Notes: generated by a model from the letters alone, not told the origin. Counted from the stretch's first letter, positions 14,447 through 23,316 are shown. The stretch is DNA of 24,876 nt from UMGS1279 sp045536815 (GCA_045536815.1 JAZSOH010000009.1:1-24876), one strand, 5' to 3'. Made by a program: numbers and translations.

Positions 14447-16181
14447 CTTCTTCACCCCCGTTCGTTTGCTGCTCGTAAACCTCTTTATAAATTGCACTTG
14501 TTTTTAAAAGTTCACTATGCATGCCGATTTGTTCTATCTTTCCGTCATCTAAAACGATAATCATATCAGCATCTGAAACCGAAGAAATACGTTGTGCAAT
14601 TATGATTTTTGTTGTTTCGGGAATATACTCTTTAAAACCTTTTCGAATAAGCGCATCTGTTCTTGTATCAACTGCACTTGTGGAATCATCTAAAATAAGA
14701 ATTTTAGGATTTTTAAGAAGCGCTCTGGCAATACAAAGCCTTTGCTTTTGACCGCCCGAAACATTAGTTCCGCCCTGTTCAATATAGGTGTCATATCCAT
14801 CGGGGAATGTTTTTATAAACTCATCAGCTTGAGCCAAAGAACAAACATACTTAATTTCCTCATCTGTAGCATTTTCGTTGCCCCATCTAAGATTTTCCTT
14901 AATAGTACCCGAAAAAAGCTGATTTTTTTGAAGCACCATTGCAACATTATCGCGAAGCACCTTAGTATCATATTCTTTGACGTCAATCCCGCCGACCAAA
15001 ACGCTTCCGCTTGTTGTGTCATAAAGGCGTGGAATAAGCTGTACAAGTGAGGATTTGCTCGACCCTGTACCTCCTATAATGCCAACCGTCATACCCGACT
15101 TTATTTCCAAATTTATATTTTGAAGGGCATATTTTTTTGCTTTTTCGGAATATTTGAAATTAACGTTTTTGAAAACTATGCTTCCGTCCTTAACTGTCTC
15201 TATAGGGTTCTCGGGATTTTTAAGTGTCGATTCTTCACTTAAAACCTCGTTTATACGCTTCATAGATTCAAGCGAAATTGTTATCATAACGTAAATCATT
15301 GAAAGCATCATAAGAGACATAAGAATTTGCATTCCATAGGTGAGCATAGCCGAAATTTGACCAACATCAATAGTTGTTCCGCCGCTTGAAATAACAAGAT
15401 GCGCACCAACGAACATAACAAAAACCATATTGAAGTAGATACAAAATTGCATTATTGGTGAATTGAGCGCAACTATTCTTTCCGCTTTTGTGAAATCCTT
15501 AGTAATCTCATCGGTGGCGGCGCTGAATTTCTGCTTTTCATATTCCTGCCTGGAAAAGCCCTTAACCACCCTCATAGCACGTACATTTTCTTCGATAGAT
15601 TCATTAAGCTTATCGTACTTTTTGAAAACACTTCTAAATGCAGGCATAGCCTTTCTTGCAACCATAATGAGTGTGAAAACCAAAATCGGCACAACAACCA
15701 CAAAGGTTGTAGCTAAAGCGCCACCCATAATGTAGGCCATTATAATCGAAAAAATAAATAACATTGGGCTTCTAATAGCCGTTCTAATAATCATCATATA
15801 TGACATTTGAACGTTGGTTACATCGGTCGTAAGTCTTGTTACAAGGGATGTAGCAGAAAATTTATCTATATTAGCAAAAGAAAAGTTTTGTACCTTTTCG
15901 AACATATCTTTTCTTAAATTTTTTGCAAAACCCGTTGAAGCCTTGGCGCAGCTAAATGCCGCTATACTGCCACACGCGAGGGATACTAAAGCTAAAAGCA
16001 CTAGCGAAATACCTGTTTTTAAAACATCATTTATAGGCGCAGAAGCCTTAATACTATTAACCAAATTAGCGGTTATAAAGGGTATAAATACCTCTATTAC
16101 CACTTCGCCCATAATAAAAATAAGTGTGAGTATACTGGGCAGTTTATACTCCCTTATGCTTTTTGCAAGTTGCTTTATCAC
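14433..16181 (-). CDS. Heterodimeric ABC exporter subunit, degenerate ATPase half
   Basis: Second half-transporter, 582 residues, six membrane helices then an ATPase domain. Walker A is GGTGSSKSS (370-378), signature VSGGQ (474-478) canonical. Walker B is ILILDD with Asp499 where the catalytic Glu normally stands, and the switch His is replaced by Gln530 (IIIAQRISSV). This is the pattern of the non-hydrolysing site of heterodimeric exporters such as TM287/TM288 and BmrC/BmrD. Its good signature would serve the partner's active site, and the partner's LSQGQ would serve this one. The start is GTG (16181-16179), directly after the MarR stop, with GGGGATGA as ribosome binding site, so translation is coupled to the regulator. 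Confidence 0.94.
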   Translation of the reverse strand: MIKQLAKSIREYKLPSILTLIFIMGEVVIEVFIPFITANLVNSIKASAPINDVLKTGISLVLLALVSLACGSIAAFSCAKASTGFAKNLRKDMFEKVQNFSFANIDKFSATSLVTRLTTDVTNVQMSYMMIIRTAIRSPMLFIFSIIMAYIMGGALATTFVVVVPILVFTLIMVARKAMPAFRSVFKKYDKLNESIEENVRAMRVVKGFSRQEYEKQKFSAATDEITKDFTKAERIVALNSPIMQFCIYFNMVFVMFVGAHLVISSGGTTIDVGQISAMLTYGMQILMSLMMLSMIYVMITISLESMKRINEVLSEESTLKNPENPIETVKDGSIVFKNVNFKYSEKAKKYALQNINLEIKSGMTVGIIGGTGSSKSSLVQLIPRLYDTTSGSVLVGGIDVKEYDTKVLRDNVAMVLQKNQLFSGTIKENLRWGNENATDEEIKYVCSLAQADEFIKTFPDGYDTYIEQGGTNVSGGQKQRLCIARALLKNPKILILDDSTSAVDTRTDALIRKGFKEYIPETTKIIIAQRISSVSDADMIIVLDDGKIEQIGMHSELLKTSAIYKEVYEQQTNGGEEDEDN

Positions 16182-16625
16182 TTAAAATTCATCCCCTATG
16201 TTTGCTTTGATTTTGTCGATAATCCTTAAAAAACTATCTACTTCCTGTTGGCTTAAATCCTTATAAAGCTTTTCTTCCAGCTTGTCAATTTCCTCAGTGA
16301 AAATATGATGCCGTTTGAGTGCCTTTTCGGTAAGAATAATTTTTTTCTGCCTACCATCCTTTTCATAAGGCACCCTACTTATATAACCGTTTTTTTCTAA
16401 AAGCTGTAAAATTGCCGTTGCGGTTGAGCGGCGAATTGTTAGCTCGTTTTCAACGTCCTTTTGGAAAATATCCTTATCCATATTTTTGGCAAGATATCTG
16501 ATTACAAACCCTTGAACACCCGTAAGCTTTTCTTCTCCCCTGACGTTTACCGCATTGTCAACCGCCCTTTTGAAAAGGTGAGAAGCACCGCTTATGGCAA
16601 GGCCAAGCCTTTTCTCTTTTTGCAT
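16182..16625 (-). CDS. MarR-family transcriptional regulator
   Basis: A 147-residue winged-helix dimer of the MarR family. The core is GVQGFVIRYLAKNMDKDIFQKDVENEL, then the recognition helix with RRSTATAILQLLEKNGYISR (about 69-88), the wing with the family signature DGRQKKIILTEKA (about 94-106), and a C-terminal dimerisation helix. It starts at ATG 16625 with AGAGGTG upstream. A perfect palindrome covers its promoter, so it most likely represses itself and the two ABC genes that follow without a gap, releasing them when it binds an inducing small molecule. The inducer is unknown. Confidence 0.94.
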   Translation of the reverse strand: MQKEKRLGLAISGASHLFKRAVDNAVNVRGEEKLTGVQGFVIRYLAKNMDKDIFQKDVENELTIRRSTATAILQLLEKNGYISRVPYEKDGRQKKIILTEKALKRHHIFTEEIDKLEEKLYKDLSQQEVDSFLRIIDKIKANIGDEF

Positions 16626-16640
16626 ATAACACCTCTTAAT

Positions 16641-16664
16641 AAAATGTTAGCACCCTAACATTTT
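16641..16664. promoter_or_regulatory. Probable MarR operator
   Basis: Perfect inverted repeat with 10-base arms (AAAATGTTAG at 16641-16650 and CTAACATTTT at 16655-16664) and a 4-base spacer. It overlaps the -10 box and the transcription start of the MarR-ABC operon, an ideal site for repression by the dimeric regulator encoded directly downstream. Confidence 0.85.
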
Positions 16665-16688
16665 AACACTGATTTTTCACCTTGTCAA
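16660..16688 (-). promoter_or_regulatory. Sigma-A promoter of the MarR-ABC operon
   Basis: TTGACA (16688-16683) and TAAAAT (16665-16660) with a 17-base spacer on the minus strand. The -10 box lies inside the outer arm of the palindromic operator. Confidence 0.85.
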
Positions 16689-16808
16689 TGGCGAAACAGG
16701 TATTTTTTATAATATTAATTAAAATAATAAAAAATTAAAGTTTATGTAGAAAAATTGTAAGAAATATTGTATAATAAATTGTATATAAATTTTTAAGGAG
16801 AATGCAGC

Positions 16809-18614
16809 TTGTCTATTCCTAAGGACCATATAAGAAATTTTTGTATTATCGCCCATATAGACCACGGCAAATCCACCCTTGCGGACAGGCTTTTGGAGCT
16901 TACCAAATCGGTTACCGAAAGGCAAATGGAAGACCAGCTTCTTGACAGTATGGAGCTTGAAAGAGAGCGCGGCATTACAATTAAAGCACATGCCGTAACC
17001 CTTTACTATACTGCCAAAAACGGCGAAGAATATGAATATAATCTAATTGACACCCCCGGCCACGTTGACTTTAACTATGAGGTTTCGCGTTCTCTTGCCG
17101 CTTGCGAGGGTGCAATTTTGGTTGTTGACGCATCACAAGGTATTGAAGCACAAACCCTAGCCAACACCTACCTTGCAGTAGACCATAATCTAGAGCTTTT
17201 ACCCGTTATCAATAAAATTGACCTGCCTAGCGCAGACCCCGAAAGAGTTAAAAATGAAATCGAGGACGTAATTGGCATTCCCGCCGACGAAGCTCCATTG
17301 GTTTCGGCAAAAACGGGTGTAAATATTGAAGAGATTTTAGAGAAAATTATAACCGAATTCCCTGCACCTAAGGGAGATGAAAATGAACCCCTTAAAGCCC
17401 TTATTTTCGACTCTTATTACGACCCTTATAAGGGTGTTATCGTTTATTTTAGGGTTGTTTCGGGCGAAATCAGACCGGGACAGGAAATTCGTATGATGGC
17501 AACAGGCGCAGAATTTTCGGCGGTCGAGATTGGTAGAAAAATGGCAACATCAATGGTGCCTTGCGACGTTCTTAAGGCGGGCGAGGTTGGTTACCTGGCC
17601 GCCTCAATTAAAACTGTTGGCGATGCCAGAGTCGGTGATACTATTACCGCAGTAGAGCGCCCCGCCGCCGAGCCTCTTGAAGGCTATCGTAAGGTAAATC
17701 CTGTTGTTTTTTGCGGTATATACCCTGCCGACGGTGCCAAATATAACGATTTAAGAGAAGCTCTGGAAAAGCTTCAGCTAAACGACGCTTCTCTGCTTTT
17801 TGAAGCCGAAACCTCTACTGCATTAGGCTTTGGCTTTAGGTGTGGTTTTTTGGGCCTTCTTCATATGGAAATTATACAAGAGCGTCTTGAAAGAGAATAT
17901 AATCTTGACCTTGTCACAACGGCTCCCAGCGTTGTTTATAAGTTTGAGCTTACAAACGGTGAAACTGTAGAAGTGGATAACCCAACAAATTATCCCGACC
18001 CGGCAACAATTTCTACCGCTTTCGAGCCTATTGCAGACGTGCACATTTTTTCTCCACGTGAGTATATAGGTGATATTATGGGACTTTGCCAAGAGCGAAG
18101 AGGAGAATATCGCGATACGCAGTATATGGGTGATAGGGTTGATATCCACTATGTTATGCCCATCGGCGAGATAGTTTATGATTTCTTCGACGCGCTTAAA
18201 TCTCGTACAAGAGGATATGCAAGTTACGACTATGAGCTTAAGGGTTACCAGGCATCAAAGCTTGTTAAACTCGATGTTATGCTTGCGGGCGACGTTGTTG
18301 ACGCCCTTTCTTTTATTGTTCACTCTGACAACGCTTATGCCAGGGCAAGAAGAATCGCCGAAAAGCTTAAAGAGTTTATACCGCGTCAGCTTTTCGAGGT
18401 TCCCATTCAGGTTGCGGTTGGTGGCAAAATTATTGCCCGTGAAACCGTTAAGGCTCTTAGAAAAGACGTTTTGGCAAAATGCTACGGCGGTGATATAACA
18501 CGTAAGAAAAAGCTTCTTGAAAAGCAAAAAGAAGGTAAAAAACGTATGCGACAGCTCGGCTCGGTTGAGGTTCCTCAAGAGGCGTTTATGGCAGTGCTTA
18601 AGCTTGATGAATAA
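16809..18614 (+). CDS. lepA: Elongation factor 4 (LepA)
   Basis: Ribosome-associated GTPase that affects translocation and subunit biogenesis; 601 residues, standard length. The GTPase domain shows G1 AHIDHGKST (15-23), G2 around RERGITIKAHAV, G3 DTPGHVDF and G4 NKIDLP. Domains II-III follow, then the LepA-specific C-terminal domain with the conserved tail ending KRMRQLGSVEVPQEAFMAVLKLDE-like residues. The start is TTG (16809-16811) giving MSIPKDHIRNF, with AAGGAG 10 bases upstream. A TATAAT at 16770-16775 is a likely -10, without a clear -35. The gene stands alone and ends at a strong terminator. Confidence 0.98.
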   Translation: MSIPKDHIRNFCIIAHIDHGKSTLADRLLELTKSVTERQMEDQLLDSMELERERGITIKAHAVTLYYTAKNGEEYEYNLIDTPGHVDFNYEVSRSLAACEGAILVVDASQGIEAQTLANTYLAVDHNLELLPVINKIDLPSADPERVKNEIEDVIGIPADEAPLVSAKTGVNIEEILEKIITEFPAPKGDENEPLKALIFDSYYDPYKGVIVYFRVVSGEIRPGQEIRMMATGAEFSAVEIGRKMATSMVPCDVLKAGEVGYLAASIKTVGDARVGDTITAVERPAAEPLEGYRKVNPVVFCGIYPADGAKYNDLREALEKLQLNDASLLFEAETSTALGFGFRCGFLGLLHMEIIQERLEREYNLDLVTTAPSVVYKFELTNGETVEVDNPTNYPDPATISTAFEPIADVHIFSPREYIGDIMGLCQERRGEYRDTQYMGDRVDIHYVMPIGEIVYDFFDALKSRTRGYASYDYELKGYQASKLVKLDVMLAGDVVDALSFIVHSDNAYARARRIAEKLKEFIPRQLFEVPIQVAVGGKIIARETVKALRKDVLAKCYGGDITRKKKLLEKQKEGKKRMRQLGSVEVPQEAFMAVLKLDE

Positions 18615-18618
18615 GATT

Positions 18619-18652
18619 AAAAGCCAAAGGAAGATTATTTCCTTTGGCTTTT
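18619..18652 (+). terminator. Terminator of lepA
   Basis: Perfect 14-bp stem (18619-18632 with 18639-18652, core AGCCAAAGGAA) followed by a T-rich tail (TTTTTGCTTTTATTA), immediately after the lepA stop. Confidence 0.92.
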
Positions 18653-18711
18653 TGCTTTTATTATGTATTTTAAAAAATCTCCTGTAAAAAATATTTTAAA
18701 GGAGTGATTTT

Positions 18712-19683
18712 ATGTGCACCGCTATAACCTTTAACGGAAAGGACACTTACTTTGGCCGCAATTTAGATTTGGAATATCGTTTAAATGAAGCAGTAACAAT
18801 AACGCCAAGAAACTATCATTTAAAATACCGTTTTATTGATACCGAAAGCTACCACCCTGCCATAATTGGTATGGCGACGGTGAGCGACGATTACCCTCTT
18901 TACTACGATGCCGCAAATGAATATTCTCTTGCTATGGCGGGGCTTAATTTTGTAGGCAACGCGGTTTATAGCCCCCCAAAAGAAAACAAACTAAACATTA
19001 CAACCTTTGAGCTTATCCCCTATATTTTAGCAAAGTGCAAAAACGTTTCAGAAGCCGTAACTCTTTTAAAGCAGATAAACATTACTGACACCCCTTTTAG
19101 TAAAGAGCTCTCCGTAGGTTATCTTCACTGGCTTATTGCCGATAAAAATTCATCTGTTGTGGTAGAACCTTTAAGGGAAGGACTTAAAATTTACGATAAC
19201 CCTGTTGGAGTTTTAACCAACAATCCTACCTTCGATTTTCATCTTAGAAACCTTAACCAATATACAAATCTTAGTCCTTATGATAGCGAAAAAGCATTTG
19301 GCGACAGTTTAGATTTTCCCTTTTTTAGTCACGGGCTTGGTGCGGTAGGGCTGCCGGGCGACCTTTCGTCAATTTCGCGTTTTCTTCGTGCCGCATATTA
19401 TAAGCTTTGCGCCAAAAAAACGCAAACCGAAGAAGAAAGTGTTACAAACTTTTTTCATATTTTAAACTCAGTTTTTCAAACCGAAGGCCTTACAAGGTTT
19501 AACGGAAAATTCGAAAAAACCGTTTACTCAAGCTGCATAAATATAGACAAATGCATTTACTATTATAAAACTTATGAGAACTTCAGAATTTCGAAAATAG
19601 ATATGTTTTCTACCGATTTTAAAGGAGCTTCTCTTATATCCTACCCTATTATTACAAAACAATCTTTCAAGGAGATAGTATAA
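18712..19683 (+). CDS. bsh: Bile salt hydrolase (choloylglycine hydrolase)
   Basis: Cytoplasmic Ntn-hydrolase that splits glycine or taurine from conjugated bile acids (EC 3.5.1.24); 323 residues. Removal of Met exposes the catalytic Cys2 (MCTAITF). The other active-site residues known from Clostridium perfringens BSH are at matching places: Arg16 and Asp19 (GRNLDLEY), Asn79 (AGLNF), Asn170 (VGVLTNNPTFDFH) and Arg223 (SRFLRAA). Long stretches such as VGLPGD and IYYYKTYEN follow the BSH rather than the penicillin V acylase pattern. The selectivity loop reads FSHGLGAVGLPG, so the position often SRG or GxG in other BSHs is SHG. The start has AAAGGAGTG. The gene stands alone between two terminators. 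It indicates life in an animal gut. Confidence 0.93.
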   Translation: MCTAITFNGKDTYFGRNLDLEYRLNEAVTITPRNYHLKYRFIDTESYHPAIIGMATVSDDYPLYYDAANEYSLAMAGLNFVGNAVYSPPKENKLNITTFELIPYILAKCKNVSEAVTLLKQINITDTPFSKELSVGYLHWLIADKNSSVVVEPLREGLKIYDNPVGVLTNNPTFDFHLRNLNQYTNLSPYDSEKAFGDSLDFPFFSHGLGAVGLPGDLSSISRFLRAAYYKLCAKKTQTEEESVTNFFHILNSVFQTEGLTRFNGKFEKTVYSSCINIDKCIYYYKTYENFRISKIDMFSTDFKGASLISYPIITKQSFKEIV

Positions 19684-19684
19684 A

Positions 19685-19719
19685 AAATCGGCTTTAGTAA
19701 GTTTTACTAAAGCCGATTT
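19685..19719. terminator. Bidirectional terminator between bsh and the CNNM gene
   Basis: Perfect 16-bp stem (19685-19700 with 19704-19719, core CGGCTTTAGTAA) with a 3-base loop, A/T tracts on both sides. It serves two convergent genes whose stops are within a few bases of it. Confidence 0.93.
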
Positions 19720-19721
19720 AT

Positions 19722-21029
19722 TTATTCGTCTGTCTTTTCTTTTACCTCAACCATAACCTCATGTGCCATGAAATCATCGGCTTTGGTAACTGTAATTGTA
19801 ATATTCTCGAAATCAACCGAATGTCCCTCTTTAGGGATATTTCCGCTCATTTCCATTAAAAGACCATTAACTGTAGAAGCGTCAATTTCTTCTTCAGGCT
19901 CTGAAAGGTCAAAAAACTCAAAGAAATCTTCAACCGAAGCGGTACAAAGAACGCGATAAACATTATCCTTAACCTCTAAGAATTCTTTAACCTCTTCATC
20001 ACGCTCGTCCCAAATTTCGCCTACTATTTCCTCTAAAATATCTTCCATAGTTACAATGCCTGAGGTTTCGCCATACTCATTTATAACTATTACCATATGA
20101 TTATGCTTTGTTTGCATATCCTTAAACAGTAAATCAAGATTAACTGTTTCAGGCACGAAAACCGGCTCGTGTATACAGCTTGAAATATCATAATCCTTCT
20201 TGCTTTTGTTAAGCAAAAAATCTCTTGAATGTAAAATACCAACTATATGGTCTATATCCTTTTCAAAAACGGGAATTCTTGAAAAACCTTCATTTTCAAT
20301 TGTATTACGAATTTCCTTCTTGTCGGCATCAAGCGGTAAAAACACTACCGAATTTCTAGGAGTCATAACGTCCTGAGCGGTCATTTTATCAAGCTTTAGA
20401 ACATTCTTGATATATTCGATATTTTCTTCGTCTAATGTACCCTCATCGGCACCCGCATCAAGCATTAAAACTATATCCTCTTCAGATACCGTTTCGTCCT
20501 TTTCATTTGGGTCGATACCCAAAATTCTAAGCACAACATTGGTTGAAACCGTTAAAAACCAAACAATAGGCTTTAAAACGGCGGTTAAAAATGATATTAT
20601 ACCGCAAACCGCATTAGCTAGTTTTTCTTTATTTTTCATCGCTACCCTTTTAGGAACAAGTTCGCCGAGCACAAGGGTAAAGTATGATAAAATAAGTGTA
20701 ATGAGTATAACTGAAATGGTATCTACTACCCCTGCCTCTGTCGCCGAAAGATTAAATCTAACCGAAATAAAGCTTGAAAGCCTTTCGGCAAAATTGTCGG
20801 CCGCAAAAGCCGAGCCTAAAAATCCCGCAAGGGTGATACCGATTTGAATTGTAGATAAAAATCCGGTCGGTTCTTCAATAATCTTAAGCATTTTACCAGC
20901 CTTTTTATCGCCCTCTTCGGCTAAAGAACGCACCTTTTTTTCATTTAGCGAAATTAGTGCAATCTCGGTTGCCGCAAAAAATGCATTAAGAAGTATTAAC
21001 ACAACCTGTAATAAAAGTTGTCTAAACAT
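19722..21029 (-). CDS. CNNM/HlyC-CorC family membrane protein (DUF21, CBS pair, CorC_HlyC)
   Basis: A 435-residue membrane protein of the family formerly called haemolysin; members (CNNM, CorC, MpfA) transport or sense Mg2+ and sometimes Co2+. The N-terminal DUF21 domain (1-190) has hydrophobic segments including LILLNAFFAATEIALISL, GFLSTIQIGITLAGFLGS and VLGELVPKRVA. A Bateman pair of CBS domains follows (about 205-330: DVMTPRNSVVFLPL, GFSRIPVFE, HMVIVINEYGETSGIVTMEDILEEIVGEI), then the C-terminal CorC_HlyC domain (about 345-430) with STVNGLLMEMSG. Start ATG 21029; GGAGG lies 13 bases upstream, rather far. The 117-base gap before it contains a small hairpin but no recognised riboswitch. It may be cotranscribed with the pit genes. 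Confidence 0.93.
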   Translation of the reverse strand: MFRQLLLQVVLILLNAFFAATEIALISLNEKKVRSLAEEGDKKAGKMLKIIEEPTGFLSTIQIGITLAGFLGSAFAADNFAERLSSFISVRFNLSATEAGVVDTISVILITLILSYFTLVLGELVPKRVAMKNKEKLANAVCGIISFLTAVLKPIVWFLTVSTNVVLRILGIDPNEKDETVSEEDIVLMLDAGADEGTLDEENIEYIKNVLKLDKMTAQDVMTPRNSVVFLPLDADKKEIRNTIENEGFSRIPVFEKDIDHIVGILHSRDFLLNKSKKDYDISSCIHEPVFVPETVNLDLLFKDMQTKHNHMVIVINEYGETSGIVTMEDILEEIVGEIWDERDEEVKEFLEVKDNVYRVLCTASVEDFFEFFDLSEPEEEIDASTVNGLLMEMSGNIPKEGHSVDFENITITVTKADDFMAHEVMVEVKEKTDE

Positions 21030-21146
21030 AATCTAAATTAAACCTCCAAAAACGTATTTTTTTCGGTTTAATACTCTCTTGTCCCGTCTACTTCGGGGAA
21101 GGGGTTCCACAAAAACCAACTCCTAAAATATAATAGTTTGAAAATA

Positions 21147-21767
21147 TTAAGTGTTTTTAATAACTATTTGCTCAACAACATCAGAGGCATGTTCACAAAG
21201 GTCACAACAATTTTCAAGACTTTCGTAAATCATCTTTGTTCCGATAAGTGTTTTTGCATCAGTTGTAGTGGTAAATAGCTCGTGAATTGCCTCAGCAAAA
21301 GCAGTATCTGCCTCGCCCTCAATTTTATTAACCTTAATTAAAAGCTTTCTAAGCTCTTCAGGTTTTTTGAAGTTTTTAAGCTCACTAAGTGCCTCATAAA
21401 GTGCCTTAACGCAACGGCTTACAATTTTACAGATGCCTACAGCGTGAGGTGGCATTGTGTCAATGCCATACATATAAAATTCTAACACAATCTCGTCAAG
21501 CTCATCGGTAATATCATCAATAAGCTGTACCAGGTGAAGAATATCCTCTTGGTCAATTGGTGTAATAAATTCAGCATATAGCTTAGAGATGATTTCGTGA
21601 TGAAGCTCATCCGCCTTTTGCTCAATGGTATGCATTTTTTCTTGTTGACCGGCAATACTTCCTACTGAATAATTGCTAAGAATTGCTTCAAGCATTTCTG
21701 CCGCCTCAAGACAAAAAGCGCCTTGTGTTTCTATCATTTTAAAATAATCGTTTTTAACCTTAGCCAT
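21147..21767 (-). CDS. PhoU-like DUF47 protein, Pit accessory protein (PitR-type)
   Basis: A 206-residue all-helical protein of the DUF47/TIGR00153 family, structurally like PhoU, forming bundles that bind metal clusters. Family features are the repeated acidic E/D-x-x-H/D motifs: EQKADELHHEI (about 49-59), IDDITDELDEIVLEF, and IEGEADTAFAEAIHELF. The last helix carries CCDLCEHASDVVE. It lies 17 bases after pit with AAGGAGAG before its ATG, the standard pit-pitR operon order. Proteins of this family are thought to regulate or gate the low-affinity Pit transporter. No Pst genes or PhoB/R system are visible here. Confidence 0.92.
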   Translation of the reverse strand: MAKVKNDYFKMIETQGAFCLEAAEMLEAILSNYSVGSIAGQQEKMHTIEQKADELHHEIISKLYAEFITPIDQEDILHLVQLIDDITDELDEIVLEFYMYGIDTMPPHAVGICKIVSRCVKALYEALSELKNFKKPEELRKLLIKVNKIEGEADTAFAEAIHELFTTTTDAKTLIGTKMIYESLENCCDLCEHASDVVEQIVIKNT

Positions 21768-21784
21768 ATTTATCTCTCCTTACA

Positions 21785-22837
21785 TTAAAATACTTTTAAG
21801 AATATTGTAGCCATTATGTATCCTAAAAGACCGCAGCCCGGGAAGGTAAATACCCAAGTAAGAACAAGTTCTTTAACAACGCTCCAGTTAACGTTGCTCA
21901 TTCTTCTTGCCGCGCCAACACCCATAATTGCGGTTGTTTTTGTGTGTGTTGTACTAACAGGGACACCCGTAAGTGAAGAAAGCAAAAGGCAAAGTGTTGC
22001 GGCAAAGTCAGCGGCAAAGCCCTGATACGGTTTAAGCTTAACCATATCCATTCCAACCGATTTAATAATTTTATATCCGCCTATTGAGGTGCCAAGGCCC
22101 ATAACAAGAGAACATAAAACCATTAACCACATTGGCGGTATCCCCTCAAATTTGCCTGTGCTATTGCCATTTGCAAGGGCCTGCCCTAAAAGGAAAATTG
22201 CCATAAACTTTTGTCCATCCTGTGCGCCGTGCATAAATGCCATTGCGGCACCGCCCGCAACCTGAGCGCCCGAGAAGAACTTTTCTGATTTCAGTCGGTT
22301 TTTATTTCTAAATATTAAAACCGTAATTTTTGAAGCAATAAAGCCAAATATAAAACCAATGATAGTAGAAAGAACAATGCCATACAAAACCTTAACCCAT
22401 TCAGAGCCGTTAATACCCTTAAAGCTTTTTTGAATAGCAACCGCGGCACCCGAAATACCCGCTATAAGTGCGTGGCTTTCGCTTGTAGGAATTCCAAAAT
22501 ACCAAGCTGCCGTAGCCCAAATAACAATAGCCGCCATAGCTGCGCAAAGAGCAATGAGAGCATCCTTCGGGTTAGGACCAAAGTCTACCATATTATAAAT
22601 AGTAGCTGCAACCTTACTGTTAATTAGCGTCATAACAAGCACGCCGAGGAAGTTAAAAATAGCAGCCATTACAATAGCTTTTCTTACCTCAATAGCCCTT
22701 GTAGAAACACAGGTTGCAATTGCATTAGGTGCATCTGTCCAACCGTTTACAAGTATAACGCCCAGTATAAGCACAGTTGAAACCAAAAGCATAGGGTTTG
22801 AAATCATCTGGCTTAAATACTCTAATAAACCTTGCAT
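21785..22837 (-). CDS. pit: Low-affinity inorganic phosphate transporter (Pit)
   Basis: Polytopic inner-membrane symporter of the PiT family, taking up phosphate (as metal-phosphate complex) with protons or sodium. 350 residues, short but normal for Firmicutes and archaeal forms. The two inverted PiT signature repeats are clear: ILVNGWTDAPNAIATCVST (about 27-45) and GAQDGQKFMAIFLL with GVPVSTTHTKTTAIMG (about 205-305). GIPTSESHALIAGISG matches the second in the first half. AGAGG precedes the ATG. A sigma-A promoter lies 62 bases upstream. Operon with the DUF47 gene. Confidence 0.95.
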   Translation of the reverse strand: MQGLLEYLSQMISNPMLLVSTVLILGVILVNGWTDAPNAIATCVSTRAIEVRKAIVMAAIFNFLGVLVMTLINSKVAATIYNMVDFGPNPKDALIALCAAMAAIVIWATAAWYFGIPTSESHALIAGISGAAVAIQKSFKGINGSEWVKVLYGIVLSTIIGFIFGFIASKITVLIFRNKNRLKSEKFFSGAQVAGGAAMAFMHGAQDGQKFMAIFLLGQALANGNSTGKFEGIPPMWLMVLCSLVMGLGTSIGGYKIIKSVGMDMVKLKPYQGFAADFAATLCLLLSSLTGVPVSTTHTKTTAIMGVGAARRMSNVNWSVVKELVLTWVFTFPGCGLLGYIMATIFLKVF

Positions 22838-22898
22838 TTAGAAACCTCTTTCTTTTTGAAATAACCGAATATAATGATTATACACCATATACAATAAC

Positions 22899-22927
22899 AT
22901 TATAACTTATTTATATTATATTATCAA
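22899..22927 (-). promoter_or_regulatory. Sigma-A promoter of the pit operon
   Basis: TTGATA (22927-22922) and perfect TATAAT (22904-22899) with a 17-base spacer, giving a leader of about 55 bases. No PhoB-like direct repeats are seen around it. Confidence 0.8.
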
Positions 22928-23070
22928 GATATTTTTACACAAGTTTAGAGTATAAAAATGTAAGGAAAGCCGCAATCTATTTTAAAAGATTGTTGACTTT
23001 CTTAAGGAACTGTTTCGAGATATCCGCGAAGCATATGAGGGAACCGCACTAACCCCCGAAGCTGAGGCTA

Positions 23071-23095
23071 GTGTGACAGGACTTGAACCTGTCAT
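23071..23095. repeat. T-arm-like self-complementary repeat, copy C
   Basis: Identical to copy B at 24 of 25 positions. GACAGG (23075-23080) pairs with CCTGTC around the loop ACTTGAA; read on the minus strand the loop is TTCAAGT, exactly a tRNA T-loop, but no acceptor, D or anticodon arm surrounds it. Confidence 0.6.
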
Positions 23096-23316
23096 ACCTT
23101 ACAAAAATTAAATTTCCGTTTGCCGTTGCCTTGTCGCTTGTAATCCGTTAAGATAACGGCGCTTCGCGGCTTAGGCGAAACAAAAATTTCTCTTTTTGTA
23201 AGGGCAAAGCGTTTCTGCCGCCGAATTTTTCGTGCGGAGAAGCGCGAGTTTGCCGCAAGGCTGTCGCCTTGCAAAAACTAGCACAAAGCTGTACGGATAA
23301 AGGCGGCGTGCGAAAC

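Noticed and set aside
14447..14497. Longer N-terminus for the second ABC subunit
   Set aside because: It would overlap the upstream gene by 65 bases; the internal ATG at 14446 has a strong GGGGGTGA site and fits family starts better.
23092..23274. Open frame of 60 codons on the minus strand
   Set aside because: It lies across hairpin-rich repeat sequence, has an atypical composition and no convincing ribosome binding site.
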